From the NCBI GenBank assembly GCA_905160935.1, contig CAJHZI010000647.1, forward strand, positions 746,001-810,000: DNA of 64,000 nucleotides. Reading direction: 5' to 3'. A program made the translations under genes and the position numbers. Numbering within the stretch: the first letter of the stretch is position 1; every line of letters starts with the position of its first letter. Shown here in pieces: positions 25,553 to 37,849 of this stretch. Source of the DNA: Enchytraeus crypticus (taxonomy: Eukaryota > Annelida > Clitellata > Enchytraeida > Enchytraeidae). Below the pieces are notes generated by a model, which saw nothing but the letters and a program-made list of their open reading frames with translations, did not search any database and was not told where the DNA came from.

Positions 25553-26198
25553 TCTATTACAAAATTAAAGATTTCTTGAAAAGACGCATCGTCACAGTCT
25601 GTGAAAGGTAGAAAGCAATAACGCCTCCACTGTAAGTAGTATTTGAAGAATTGATTGACAAAAATAGTGCTACAAATTATTCTTATTATTATTGAACGAA
25701 TAGATGTTGTGATACAGGTGGTGGTAGTAAGATATTGTGTGTGGAGGAGGATCGAATCCTCTGCTTTAAAACTCATGCTGAAATTGTTCAGATGACATTG
25801 ACAAAACAATCATCAATAATCATATATAAATAGTTTCAATATAAAACAAATAATCTTTCTTTTTTATCGTCGGCATAACGTGCTTCTCTCAGGAACATTT
25901 TTTCTAATTAATGGGTTAATGAATAATTTTTGTCTAATGTCTCCTTTTTATAAGCCTTTTGGAGTAACATATTCTTCGTCAATTGTTGATTTCTGTAAAA
26001 CAGTGGCAAATTATTGATACGATTCTAGTAAATTGAAACAATAATCAAAACACAAGTAAAACTCAACTCTGCCTATAGCTCATATTAGCACGGTCGCCGC
26101 GTGATGATTTCAATAGGTCAGTATTTGACGATGATAGCGCGCAGCCTTAATTGCGGCCTTGAACAATTCGGACCAATGCCCCTGACCCCAGCTATTAG

Positions 26199-26217
26199 CT
26201 TTATATATATATACAGT

Positions 26218-26267
<50 letters not shown>

Positions 26268-26285
26268 TATATATATATATACAGT

Positions 26286-26330
<45 letters not shown>

Positions 26331-26332
26331 TG

Positions 26333-26383
<51 letters not shown>
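26199..26383. repeat. (AT)n with ACAGTATAC and GCATGTATGT interruptions
   Basis: Long near-palindromic (AT)n in the EGF-ligand intron. Confidence 0.9.
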
Positions 26384-26386
<3 letters not shown>

Positions 26387-26809
26387 AATAGAACTCTTAT
26401 AGACGCTTATAATCTATTCTAAGATTATAAGCGTAGACTCAATTCTGTATTTTTGTTTAGTGAAACAATATCAATTTGATCAAACAAATGTTGGTGACAT
26501 GTTTCATGGCATTCTTTAGAGGATACTATGCTGCTCATAGGCCTACGGTAAGAAGGAAATGGACTCTGTTGTGGCGTTCTGTTATTCAGATAATTGTAAA
26601 TATCGTTATTAAATTGTTACAGATGCTCTACTAGTACTTGTTATTACAAAATTGTTATCTCATATATGCTTATTAATAAAATAGATATTGCAACTAAGAG
26701 TACAACATACATGTTTCAGCTTAGTTAAGCAAGCACCTATACAATAGAGATAAAATATGTATTTGTAAGTGTATATAATATTAAATTTCTGCTATTGTTA
26801 AACTGATAT

Positions 26810-26957
26810 TTAAAAAAAGCTAAAAAGGCTAATACTAACATCAGTTTCCTCACTCGAAAGCGATGTCAGTGACGGGCGCCCAGGTTTTGAGCCTCGCACA
26901 TACTGATCCGCGGTCGAATACCTTACCGACATCGCCACTGGCTCCAGCCAATATATA
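26810..26957 (-). mobile_element. SINE-A copy
   Basis: Nearly complete reverse copy: TCAGTTTCCTCACTCGAAAG, CTGATCCGCGGTCGAATACC and CATCGCCACTGGCTCCAGCC. Lies in the EGF-ligand intron about 100 bases before the exon at 27056. Confidence 0.8.
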
Positions 26958-27055
26958 ATTAATGAAATATATTGATGATGATCCAGTATTAGGTTAACAT
27001 TGCCGTGAGGAAGGTTCTTACGATTAACCTTCTAAACCTTTTGTTGTCTTAACAG

Positions 27056-27114
27056 TTGTGGTCCAGATTGGACGGGTGAGAGATGTGAAATGAGATACAT
27101 CGATCCCATATATT
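27056..27114 (+). CDS. EGF-family ligand, exon with C-terminal half of the EGF domain
   Basis: A 59-base exon between acceptor TTAACAG and a strong donor (T|GTAAGT). Its first base completes the codon left open by the exon ending at 24995 and gives Asn, so the join reads C-N-C, the usual fourth and fifth EGF cysteines. It continues CGPDWTGERC, the hallmark end of an EGF module (C-x8-C with Gly and an aromatic), and then MRYIDPIY, like the juxtamembrane stretch after the EGF domain in Spitz-type ligands. It exits in phase 1. The split of the EGF domain between its fourth and fifth cysteines is typical of EGFR-ligand genes. Together the two exons make one complete six-cysteine domain across a 2.06-kb intron, which is strong evidence that both are real. 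Confidence 0.85.
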
Positions 27115-28536
27115 GTAAGTATTAACACCATCAATTCTTATACTACATTTCTTTATCAATATTAATAAAAGGAATATTGATAATACCTTTGTTTACAAAT
27201 ATTTTAGTAAATATAAGTTTGACATCTGTAGGAGATTATTAATTGATATTGTTGACGAATATATATATTTTACTTATTGCTTATTGAAACATATATAACT
27301 ACATGGAAATGTAATGAAAATGTCATCACCTAACAGCAGTAATTAATCGACGCAGTAATTAGTAATTAAGTAGGAACAGTAATGAATCAACCCTGGTTTT
27401 GTGCAATGCATCTATCTATGGACACTTAAGCACAGAGCCTCGAACTTGCCTAGAAATGAAAGCTTGATATATGGAAGAGTAACTCAAACGTTTATATATA
27501 GTTCTGGTCTTGCTCTTCAATAAATGAAAAATCAAGATTGCAAACCCTCTTAAGCCTAGGGCAAAGAGCGGAGTTTTGTAGCTCTAAGATTATATATCCG
27601 CATCATCCGAGGATGTTATATGGATCAGACGGAAGATACGAATGGGCTACGGTTTGAAGTCCTTTATGTATCACAAGCTGTAAGATACGGTCAAGTCGGG
27701 AGTTGAAAAGATTGCAAACAGTTTTTCTAGTAAAAGTGCCACTACTCTAGCATTCAAAGTGTAAAATAAGAGCATATTGCATGGCGTAAACCTTATTTCG
27801 TATTACAACTGGTAGTCGGGTACCATTCAACTTGGTTTAAACTATCAACCGCAGATGTACTACGCAATAATCAAGTAGCTATTAATCTTTTCAGGCGTGA
27901 ACTTGTACATTTTTTTAGCTTCTGATTAGACATCACTAATAATGTAGCCGTGTGCTTAATACCTAACGCCAGTTTCCATTTACAAATATGATACAAGGTA
28001 CTCTATCATTGACTCTTGGATCAAATCAACTATTAGTTTCAGTACTACTGGAAATTATTATCAAGTAGCTATTAGCTATTTAGAACTATCTAATCAGCAT
28101 GCTTAATGTTGACATGCTTAATAAAATGCAATCAATGGCTTTCTTCTACTTTCAATGAAAAATCAAAAAGACTTAAATCATAAATGCATCCAAACGTGGA
28201 CGTGTAACACAAATATGGCGCAGCAATTTCCATTCTATTACATCAAGATATGTTCTCGATGTAGTAGCGGGGGCGAAGGTTTATGCTACCCCCGGGACAT
28301 AAAGGCCCCCTCAGACCGATATATAATCAACTTCCTACTATATATAGACTTGCCCAGAGTGTGAAGGAGATGGGGTTACGATTAGAAGGATAGAAAGGGA
28401 TTTATTTTCGAAAAGGAGAGATTGAGGCAGAAAAGTGATAGCGCTAGAGTGAGAAATGCATTTGGATAATAAGAGTAAGGTAGAGCGAAGAAAAGAAAAT
28501 TTAAAAATAAACAATATGCATTTAAAATTATAATTC
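27115..28536. other. Intron of the EGF-ligand gene
   Basis: No repeat family recognised except A+T-rich DNA; a small CCCCCGGG/CCCCC patch lies at 28268-28312. Confidence 0.4.
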
Positions 28537-28640
28537 ATCATCCCAATCTTCCCTTAAATACCAGTTTAACAAGGGTCGGTGTACGAATAAACTGTCTCAA
28601 ATCCTCTCTGTTCTACATCAATTAATCAGTCAATTCCCTA
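28537..28640 (-). mobile_element. SINE-D 3' part
   Basis: On +: CATCATCCCAATCTTCCCTT, CAGTTTAACAAGGGTCGG and CTGTCTCAAATCCTCTCTGT. Confidence 0.65.
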
Positions 28641-29784
28641 TTTGTGACTTATCCGTTTAAAATTCTAATTTAAAAATAAAAATAAACTTTATGCTTAGAT
28701 ATTTATTTCTTGTACTCGTATAATTTTTAATATTTTGAACATAAGGTGATTAGTTTTCACTTAGTGCAACTGAATAGACATATTATAAAAGGCAGTTGGT
28801 ATATGGGCTGGGAGTGAGTACAGAACTTCTAGTATATATTATATTAAACGTTATCACCAAAGGAAGTAAAAAGTAAAAAAAGGCTGGTGAAAAGTGGAGA
28901 AGATACATGTAATTACACTTTACAATTGCAATTTGACAATGCAATTGTTGACGTTATTGAGACGCTTTAACTGGAAGAAATCTCAACCTGATTAATAATT
29001 AACCACCGACTTAAAGCAAACGAACATGGTTTTGCGAAAGACTGGCTCAGCAAACCTCCTACATGACAAAGCTTGCGCCATTATTTTCCAGACTTGAATG
29101 CCACAACACTAGTGTTGAGATAATTGCTTTGACAAATGATGGATATCAATAAAAAAATTTAATCTCAGCAACTGTACAGGTCAAATTTAGAAATAAAATA
29201 AAATTTATCAATGTGAGGATGACTTGTTACTCTTTATGACATGTTGGAAGAAGACAAAAGGTTGATACGAAAGTCGATTTTGAATTTGCATAGATTTTAG
29301 TCTAGATCAAATAAAATTGTTCGCGTGCATTCATGTATTTTATAAGTGAAATAATACAAGTCTGATTTTCAGCAAAATCTTTTTAATTTTTGTTAAAAGG
29401 ACTCCTTTTAAAAAAAAATGAAATTTTTGAAAATATTTTAAAATATTTGAAATACTTGTATTTTTAAATTTTAATCTTTTGCTGTCTCGCACGTGACTCA
29501 ATACACTAAAGTCCAGGAAGCAGAACAACTTTGTTTTTTAATTCCGAAATAATAAACAGATTACTTAAAATTGCATGCAAATTTTCAGTCAATCAATAAA
29601 TATGAATTTAACTTCCGGTTCCACGGCATTATGCAATGTAAAGGACGTCTCAAGCAGACTCTACACCAACAGACACAGAAACGCCGTACGATGACGACGG
29701 AATAATAAAAAGAAAAAAAATTAATAACGAATTAGAGATTATGCTAACATTGCAATTGCTAATTTAGAACTATGTATAGTAATA

Positions 29785-29950
29785 AGGCTGGAGGAGCCTG
29801 GAGAAGCCAGTAGCGATGGAGATTGTATGATGGTGGCTATGTCGGTAAGATACTCGACCGCGGATCAGTACGTGCAAGGTTCAAGTCCTGGCCTCGCCCG
29901 TCACTGACATCGCTTTCGAGTGAGGAAACTGACGTTCACATTAGCTTTAC
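29785..29950 (+). mobile_element. SINE-A copy
   Basis: GGCTATGTCGGTAAGATACT, CGACCGCGGATCAGTACGTG, box-B-like GGTTCAAGTCC, TCACTGACATCGCTTTCGAG and TGAGGAAACTGACGTT. Followed about 80 bases later by the 26-bp minisatellite. Confidence 0.85.
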
Positions 29951-30026
29951 CAGCTTTAATAGTAGTAAAGAATAAGAAACTCAAGAGTATATAGCAAGAG
30001 TAGTAAACCACGAATATTAACGTTGC

Positions 30027-30182
30027 GATGGACGAGCACTGCTTGATGTTTTGATGGACGACCACTGCATGATGTTGTGATGGACAAGCATTGTTTAACG
30101 TTGTGATGGACGAGCACTGCTTGATGTTATGGTGGACGAGCACTGCTTGATGTTGTGATGGACGACCACTGCTTGATGTTGT
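30027..30182 (+). repeat. 26-bp minisatellite, six units
   Basis: Six units of GATGGACGAGCACTGCTTGA plus TGTTGT with a few substitutions. The last unit ends three bases before the putative splice site of the hydrophobic exon at 30186. Confidence 0.9.
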
Positions 30183-30185
30183 CAG

Positions 30186-30295
30186 GGTCAGACCCGGAGG
30201 ACAACATGAAGAGAGCCTGTGTGCACCCTGTTGTCGCTCTCCTGGTGCTGCTCGGCTTTGTCCTGCTCTCAACACCACGCGCTCATAAGTGGTTC
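30186..30295 (+). CDS. Putative transmembrane exon of the EGF ligand (or signal-peptide first exon of another gene)
   Basis: After a possible acceptor (GTTGTCAG, 30178-30185) the frame that continues phase 1 from the EGF exon at 27056 reads a short polar segment and then HPVVALLVLLGFVLL, followed by STPRAHKWF. The hydrophobic core is 13-17 residues, a minimal membrane span. It could exit in phase 0 at TTC|GTATCG (a weak donor) or simply end at the TAA at 30308-30310. Alternatively the ATG at 30206 starts a new gene: MKRAC, a hydrophobic core and a PRA/H site would make a good signal peptide. In favour of the ligand model are phase continuity, order and orientation downstream of the EGF exons; against it are weak splice sites and a 26-bp minisatellite ending three bases before the acceptor dinucleotide's exon border. 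Confidence 0.45.
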
Positions 30296-30339
30296 GTATC
30301 GATCAGTTAAACATTTGTTAAAATTAACTAAACTATTCA

Positions 30340-30472
30340 CTGGCTGGAGCCAGTGGCTATGTCGGTAAGATACTCGACCGCGGATCAGTATGTGCGGGGT
30401 GCAAATCCTGGGCTCCCCCCTTAACTGACATCGCTTTCGAGTAATCTGACGCTAACATTAGCCTTATCTTAT
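30340..30472 (+). mobile_element. SINE-A copy
   Basis: Begins GGCTGGAGCCAGTGGCTATG, continues through the GATCAGTATGTGCGGGG core and ends TCGAGTAATCTGACGCTAAC, with a small deletion in the GAGGAAAC segment. Same strand as, and 30 bases past, the hydrophobic exon. Confidence 0.85.
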
Positions 30473-30527
30473 TCATTTTAGCTGATTTAATCATTTAAAT
30501 TGATTAATCTGTTTATTTACGTTTCAC

Positions 30528-30762
30528 GTGTTATGTCCGGGTTGCTTGAAAAATAGACCAACCGTGTAAATATGTTCGTGTCTTGGAAAACGACGTAAAT
30601 ACTAGATTCAAACCAACGTAAGAAAGGGAATTCGGTTGGTAATAGCCTAGGCTCTAGAAATTGCTACAAAATTTAAACGAATGGAAACCTTCAAAAGAAG
30701 GTCTATTCGTATCCTGACCCTAGTTCAACTTGGATTTAAGGAAAGAAGATGATGATGATGAA
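30528..30762 (+). mobile_element. SINE-D copy
   Basis: GTGTTATGTCCGGGTTGCTT, AAACCAACGTAAGAAAGGGA, GAAATTGCTACAAAATTTAA and tail AGAAGATGATGATGATGA. Confidence 0.7.
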
Positions 30763-31439
30763 TATATTTATTTTAATTGACTAAATTATATATGGTTCAA
30801 TGATTAAACTAGCCATTGATTCATTGAACCATATATTTTGTTTGATGGCATTGTATCCACCAATCAATCGCTCAATTAATTAGTCAATCAATCATTCAAT
30901 CAATCTACCTATTTAGATATTCAATCGATGAAATACGTCATATATTATTTATCAAATTAATACTCAATCAGTCAGTCAGTCGGCAAAAAGTTTCTATTTG
31001 TCTATCATTCAATTGATCATTTCACATTAATTAATCGAATACTAAATCAATTAATCAGTCAGTCAACCAATCAGTTCATTAAATACGTCAACAATTAGCC
31101 AAATGCTCTTTCTAGCTATCAATTAGTTCGTTGTAAATTTACCTATCGGTAATGAAACAACTTAACCAATTTAGTTAATAAATAAAGTTTTGCCTTTTTT
31201 TGCGCATCAGTCAACTATATTTTGCAAGTAGTAACTTTTTCTGCACAGCACGAGTAGTTACAATATTATATATTATATAGTAAATGCAATACTGTAGGTT
31301 TGAAAAGAAGCGCCAGGTTTCTAGAAGAAAATCATTGGCTAGGGCTTCATGTGTATTGGGATTAGCGGATTCCGTCAAATCTTTACCATCATGCCATCCG
31401 GTCTGTACGCCAAAAATTCTACAACTAAATTAATAAGTT

Positions 31440-32870
31440 AATGTATAAAATAATAATAATAATAAAGGTTTAACGTCCGTTTCCTCATCCAGGGATGATG
31501 TCAGGGACGTCCCCAACAGCGCACATCACTACAGGTCAATTCACCCAGACCAATCTGGGAAAGAAATGTGCTGAGGAGAAGTAAGGTCCTAAACGAAAGC
31601 TTAAGTCCGGTGATCTAAAAATGGTCAAGGTAGATTGATTATGTCTATGGTGGGAAAAGATAAGTTTTAAGCTTGCTAGAGAATGTTGCAAGAGAAAAAC
31701 AAGAGCGAAGATTAGCAGGTAAAGAGTTCCAGATTGTGGGTGCTGCGTAGGAAAATGAACGTCTGCCCAATGACATGAGAATATTTGGAACTGAGAGAAG
31801 ATTGGCATCGGTTGAGCGAAGTGCACGTGAGGACGATAGGGAAGAAGAATTTAAGATAAGTAAGAAGACTTGCCAAATCGCAGAGTGTTGAAAGTTAATA
31901 GAGCTATTTTATATTTTATGCGTTCATTAACAGGGAGCCAGTGAAGACTGCGAAGTAGATAAAGAAAGCGAAATTGAAGTCGAGAGGACTTACAAAAAAA
32001 CACGTGCAAAAGAATTTTGGACGTGCTGCAAACGATTGAGAGAAGAAGTAGGCAACCCATATAATAATGAATTACAGTAGTCGAGCTTTGAATGAATTAT
32101 AGAATTAGTAAGGATAGTGGCTGAATGTCTAGTAAGGGATGGACGTATTTGCCTAATCTGACGAATCTGAAAGAAAGAAGCGCGACAAACAGAAGAGATA
32201 TGTGATTTAATGTTAAGGTTTTCATCAAATATGACTTCAAGGTTGTTGGCGGATCGAGAAGGTGAAAGAGCAAGATTCTGAAAATTAACAGAGTTATTGG
32301 TAATTTTACTTCTTTGCAATGGAGTGCCAATTAAAAGGTATTCAGTTTTGGAGGAATTAACAGCAAGACGGTTAGCACAAAACCAGGAATAAACCTTGTC
32401 TAGAATGGATGAGAGATGAGCCAGTTTCTGATCGGAATCATGATTAGAAAAGGAAATATATAGTTGTGTGTCGTCTTCATAGAAATGAAAATTTATGGAG
32501 GACTGAGCAAGCAGGCAGCTTAGAGGAGTGATATATAAAGAGAAGAGCAATGGATCTAACACTGTACCTTAAGGAACACCGCGTAGGAAGGGTAGTTCAG
32601 AAGAGCGATTTTGATCAATAACAGCCGATTGTGTGCGACATGAGAGATGTGATGTGAGAAGGGAACAAGCAGAATGAGATATGCAAAACAAGTTGTAAGC
32701 CTATTTATTAGGATGCCATGGTCACTTGTATCAAAGGCAGCAGAGAGATCTAGAAGAACCAAGGCAGAAACCTGTTTACTACTCATGGCCAAGCTAAGAT
32801 CATTATGTATACGAAGAAGAGCGGTTTCAGTAGAATGGAGTTTTCTATAGGCAGATTGATAATGAGAGAG
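31440..32870 (-). mobile_element. L2/CR1-like LINE, 5'-truncated, with RT domain and 3' tail
   Basis: Read on -, from about 32870: SAYRKLHSTETAL, LVLLDLSAAFDTSDH (RT motif A), DPLLFSLYITPL (after motif B), FYEDDTQLYISF (catalytic motif C), SKLDYCNSLLYGLPTSS and LRSLHWLPVNERIKYK. The 3' UTR ends GATGAGGAAACGGACGTTAA and then (TTATTA)n. These motifs place it in the L2/CR1 group. It is dead: stops and frameshifts interrupt the frame, including TAA in place of the motif-B Gln codon near 32570. The first alanine of the usual YADD is Glu here. Confidence 0.85.
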
Positions 32871-33211
32871 AGAGAAGGGAAAGAATCAAGAAAATTAATG
32901 TATCATTTAGAGAAACAAATCTTACGAACTGCAAGAGTCATAGTTTCTAACCCTAATAGTTTGTAATAGTTTATAATCCTAACCCATTAATAAAAGGCCT
33001 GAGATCTTGCAGCTAATCCATCATTTGAACTTAATAGCCAAGTGCTTTACTGTGGAAAGACGCCGAGTCCTTTAAGCAAAATTATCCTATCATTTAGTGC
33101 CGCGAAGATGGTTTTTTTTTCAAAAAGAGAGTGCATTATGTTCAGTTGCAATTGATTCTATATAGACATTAACAAAATGTGCAATTAAGGTGATATACGC
33201 ATTAAGAAAAG

Positions 33212-33335
33212 GTGCGATAACCGACATCGCCACTCGATCGGGGATCAGTATGTGCGGGATTCAAATCCTGGGCTCGCCCGTCACTGACATCGCTTTCGAA
33301 TGAGGAAACTGACGTTAACCTTATCTTTTAGCTTT
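33212..33335 (+). mobile_element. SINE-A copy, head truncated
   Basis: GGGGATCAGTATGTGCGGGA, TTCAAATCCTGGGCTCGCCC, GTCACTGACATCGCTTTCGA and GAGGAAACTGACGTTAACCT; the GGTAAGATACTCG part is missing. Confidence 0.8.
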
Positions 33336-33339
33336 AGCT

Positions 33340-36300
33340 TTTAAGCAATGAGACATTAGAGCCAAAAATGTTCAGTAAACAGCGGTAGTTTCAAATGCCG
33401 AATTTAAAGAAATAACAAACTAGTTTGCACTAAAAGTTCTTAATCCACGTGAGAATTTTAGTATTAAGATTTGGACTGTGTCATACATTTTCGTATTGTA
33501 TTCCACTGAAATATATTTCCTAGTTGAAAGATAAATTATATTCGAAGTATCTTGCTTAAAGATATCTTAAAAGTATCTTAAAAGTATCAACTGCTGGAAG
33601 GCCTATCGTCAAGACTTTGCAGGTCTTCGCACAGATTCCAAGTTCAGCCAGTCCATCGCTAATTTAATCAGATGAAGATCTAAGAGAGAATAAAGATTGT
33701 AAACTGCCAATAATGTCTCCAGGAGAAGTAATATCGATACCTAAATTTATTTCTAAATTCTGTGTCCTCCATAAAGGAAATACGGATGCGAAATACTGAT
33801 ATAACTGATATAATTTGATGAGATCTGATTTAGTTGAACGAGACAGTATTCATAGAATGTCTACAGCATTAATATAACCCACGCTATTTGAGCAGAAAAT
33901 TGGTCCGTGGTGAGAAAAAGTTATCAGTGGAAACTATATTGACTGGCTGGAGCTCATAGTCCAGTAAAATTGAAACCGTAAAATAGTAAAAATGGTGATT
34001 CAGTAGCATGCTCAGCTAGGTGGTGGACGACTAGGTTCTATGTTCAAATTCAGTACTCTCCCATCAGCTGATACACTTTTGAGTCAGAAATCTACAATAG
34101 GCTGTGTAGTAGACTTCATTCTTTCCTTTATTTTTCTTAAAAATACCTTTTAGTAACTTATTCAGAATTTGCAAATTAGTCGGAATCTGATAAGTAACTA
34201 GATTTTGAATCAAATATCTATAACTTAGTCTGACGTTGCCCTTGCTGAATAGTCTGGATTTATGTTCATATTTGGCTTCATATCATATACAGTTTCGTAT
34301 CATATTCGGATTCGTATCGTATAAGAGCAGATATCTATGAAGTTCCATGAACATCTATAGACACATGTAGGTTGAATAGTATTGCGGCGACATGGCATTT
34401 AGAAATAGCAAAATTGTCTTTAAACCACAGAGCCCCTGAAAATCAGAGGTATTTCTGAAGTGGGAAGCTATTTACGAGGAATGTCCAGACTAAATAATAT
34501 CAGTCAGAGTTTAAATGTGACAGCCGCTCTCCACTCCAGTTTCTCTTAACTCCACGCATTTTACTTATTCTTCGTCGAAAACTCTTCGTGACATCGACTA
34601 AACATAAACTGAAAAGCTGCGGTGGAAAAGATTGAAAGCTTTTACTATCTTTCCTCTAATAGAGAAATTAAAATTCAGAAATGATTCAGCAGCTTTGGCG
34701 ATTAAAAATTAGTTGTAGAAAGATCCTAAAACTGTTCCTTCGGTTTAAAATATTTTTGAAAACGATAATTTTCTCCTTCCGATTTACGTTTCCATATCTC
34801 GATCTATTCATTTCTTTCTCCATTTTCTTCTTCTTGAGCTTTTCTTTATCTGGTTTAATTTAACTATTATAAACTTAATAAATTTATAAGAATAATAAAT
34901 AGTTTCACCTATGCACCAGTTTCGCCTTAGATTCCGATGTAAAGGACGAAAAGATGTCTTAAATATTTTGGTTCTTATGAATATCCCTGCATTCACATAA
35001 AATTTTCATTCAGAATGAAAACAATTTAAGTCTGCTTCCTCAAAATAAAACCACGAAGAATGAAAAATTTGGACGGACAGATGAAAGCGATGACTGGATG
35101 AAGAGTGACATTAGAGGGGGTGGGAGGGAATAAACAGTGCGGTATCAGATTGAATGAGATCGCCCTTTTTCCCAGAGTTAGAGCAAAGTAAAGGGTTTTC
35201 ACTTGAGTTGGAATTTCATTTCGCATCCTAAAACGTTCCCGACTGTAAATGACATAATGAACGGTTAAGATAAATACACGAGACTTTTGAAAAGTTTTAC
35301 GACAGACTGTCGCCATTCGCTCCGTCTCATTCTCTCGCTTTTTCACCTCGCTATTCATTTCATCTTACAAAAGGTCACTTAGCTTAGAGATGAAGGATTC
35401 ATTCTAAAATAAGTGCATTTTTAAATAAAAGTTAATTATCGTATTACATTGTTAAACTAATACTACATATTATTATATTTATTATTAAAGTATCGTTGAA
35501 TTAAACTTTAACTATAAAGCTAAAAACGAACTTAAATTGGATGTAATAATTTGAATACTATGACATATTTAATAAAGCATATCATCGTCCACATACGATT
35601 AAATTAATTATTGAAAAGTCAATTATTACTGAAAAATTAATTGCACTGGATGATGTTTTAACGGGGAAGATTGTGAAACTTTGATATGCTATAATTCATT
35701 GTTGTAAAATGACATATCGTTTATTATTTCAAAATCAATTACATCTAACTTATGATAATAATCTAAAAGACTAAACCGATGCTAAATATAAAAACAAATA
35801 GCGAAGACTAGAATACTATGAAACCATTCAGTCGTAGGCCTATTTTATATATGAAATCTATTAATGAATTAAAATATTAAATTCAAAGCACACATGTCTA
35901 AGTCTTAAAATGCTTATTTAAAGATAAAGTAATTCGACTTCGCACTGATCAAATCAACGTGAAGAACGTTTACAATTTAGATTTGATCTCTCAATGATGC
36001 ACATGCCAGTATGAAATTTCGTTCTTTCCATGTTGCAGTATCTGTTTTCACTCTTGTTTTGTATGTTATCGATTTCAAGATAATAGCATGAGTCTATCTG
36101 TGCTAGAAAGCAATAGACGACATATTCAGCAGAATTTTTCGGTCTAGGATGTTATTAACTTAACTTTGAGATATTAAGTTGTAATGTTATACGGATATTA
36201 ATAACCAGTAGGAAATTTGAGCAACCTATTTACAAATAACAAATTTAGAACACCGAAACTGATTTACTCGCTCTAGTATTTTGGATTAATATTACAAATA

Positions 36301-37845
36301 AAACTGTTCAATCAGTTTAGTTTAACTGAAGCTTCTATCCTTTAAAACAAAATTCAATTCTTGAGCTACTTAAATAAATTTAAGGATTTAGCACAATATT
36401 GTTATATTATAATATCTTAGTGTGTTTGGTCATATTTGCTCACAATCTAGCTAGCTAACATCACTTCTAGCAATTTTCGCCGCCATAGTCAGTATTTCAG
36501 TTTCACTTAACAAGCAACATAAAAGCCTTTCTTTTTAGTCCTTTCCATTAACACATTTCTGTGATCTCAATTTTCTGACGCATTTTCAGATGCAGTTTTT
36601 AATTCACATTTGAAATTCAGTAACCCTGTTAGGATTAAAACTAATAGACAACAATTCATTAAATTAAGAAAAATATAAAAATACTAAATAAATATTAATT
36701 ATTTTAACATTTATTATTATCATTATTATTATTATTATCATTAGTAAAAATAATTATCATAGCAGAGTGAAAGTTTAGATTGTAATTCATGAAATAAATT
36801 AAAGTTAAGTAAATCAATATGATTCATAAACTAAAGTTATACACAGAGTAGGCCTATTTTCGATTATGTTGTATACCACATACCAAGCTTAATATCTTAT
36901 ATTAAAGGCTATAGACGTTATATATTTACGTCAAATTTAGAATCTTAATTGCTACCTTTAAGATGCTGCTTGGCTGAGGCGTAGTAATTGCTATCAACCA
37001 TATTTTTATATTTCTCTATGAGTGTACCATCAAATGACGGCTCCATAGTAATAATAATACCATTTCTTAATGAAATGGACCTGATTACTGTTTCAATCAA
37101 ATCCCAAGAGAATTATATCTGTTACATTTAAAACGTACAATTTAAAACCATTAACTAGGTTAATAGAATCACTGCTTTAGCTAAGAGACAAATTTAGTCA
37201 TAAATTTAACAAAGATTTAAATAGAAACAGTAGGCCTATATGCTTTGCCATTTCGACAGATCGTTGAATATTTTCATATCTACACCAGTAGGTTATAGAT
37301 AGGACTACAGCTTCAATTTACATTAAATTAAATTGTGTTATTTTAACTACTGAATTGCATCAGGTCGACACTTTCTTTTAGAAACGGATTTAGTTTTTCT
37401 GATATAAGATTAGCTCGTCGTTGCACTTTATTAAATGAATAATTTAGTTGAAAATAATTTTATGCGATGATACCATACTTTTAAAAAACTTGCTTTACTC
37501 GGTTAATTTTTGTCATTAACACCTCGGCACAATTTTGAGGTTTTGAGTCAAATTACTTTCAATACTGCTGCAAGAGATTAAATATCTTGTAGAATTTTAT
37601 ATATCGAGACAAAACCTTGAAGAAATCTAAATCCAAAACTAGAAGAGTTGTATCAGACTACTAATAACATCATATCAATGACAAATTTTCCAAATAAAGC
37701 TGGTTAAATAAAAATTGATATATACTGATTTGACTGTTACTAAATTTCTACGAAATTTGTATAACTATTGTATGTATATTCTACGCACGCGTAGTATAGT
37801 AATAATTGTTACTTTATGTTATGCGATTGTTACTTAATATTTGCG
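33340..37845. other. Long stretch without recognised genes (intron if the ligand model holds)
   Basis: Very A+T-rich and unusually poor in repeats for this window. It holds three of the TAGGCCTA octamers and an (ATT)n run at 36714-36740. No exon candidate passed both a splice-site and a coding check. Confidence 0.4.
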
Positions 37846-37849
37846 CCTA

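Noticed and set aside
26101..26385. Tyr/Ile-rich frames on both strands
   Set aside because: Translation of (AT)n; the same applies at 18034-18360, 38600-38800 and 39858-40058.
29901..30278. 125-codon open frame on - with HHN/HQ repeats
   Set aside because: It is the antisense reading of the 26-bp minisatellite and the hydrophobic exon, with SINE-A at its far end; no splice or family support.
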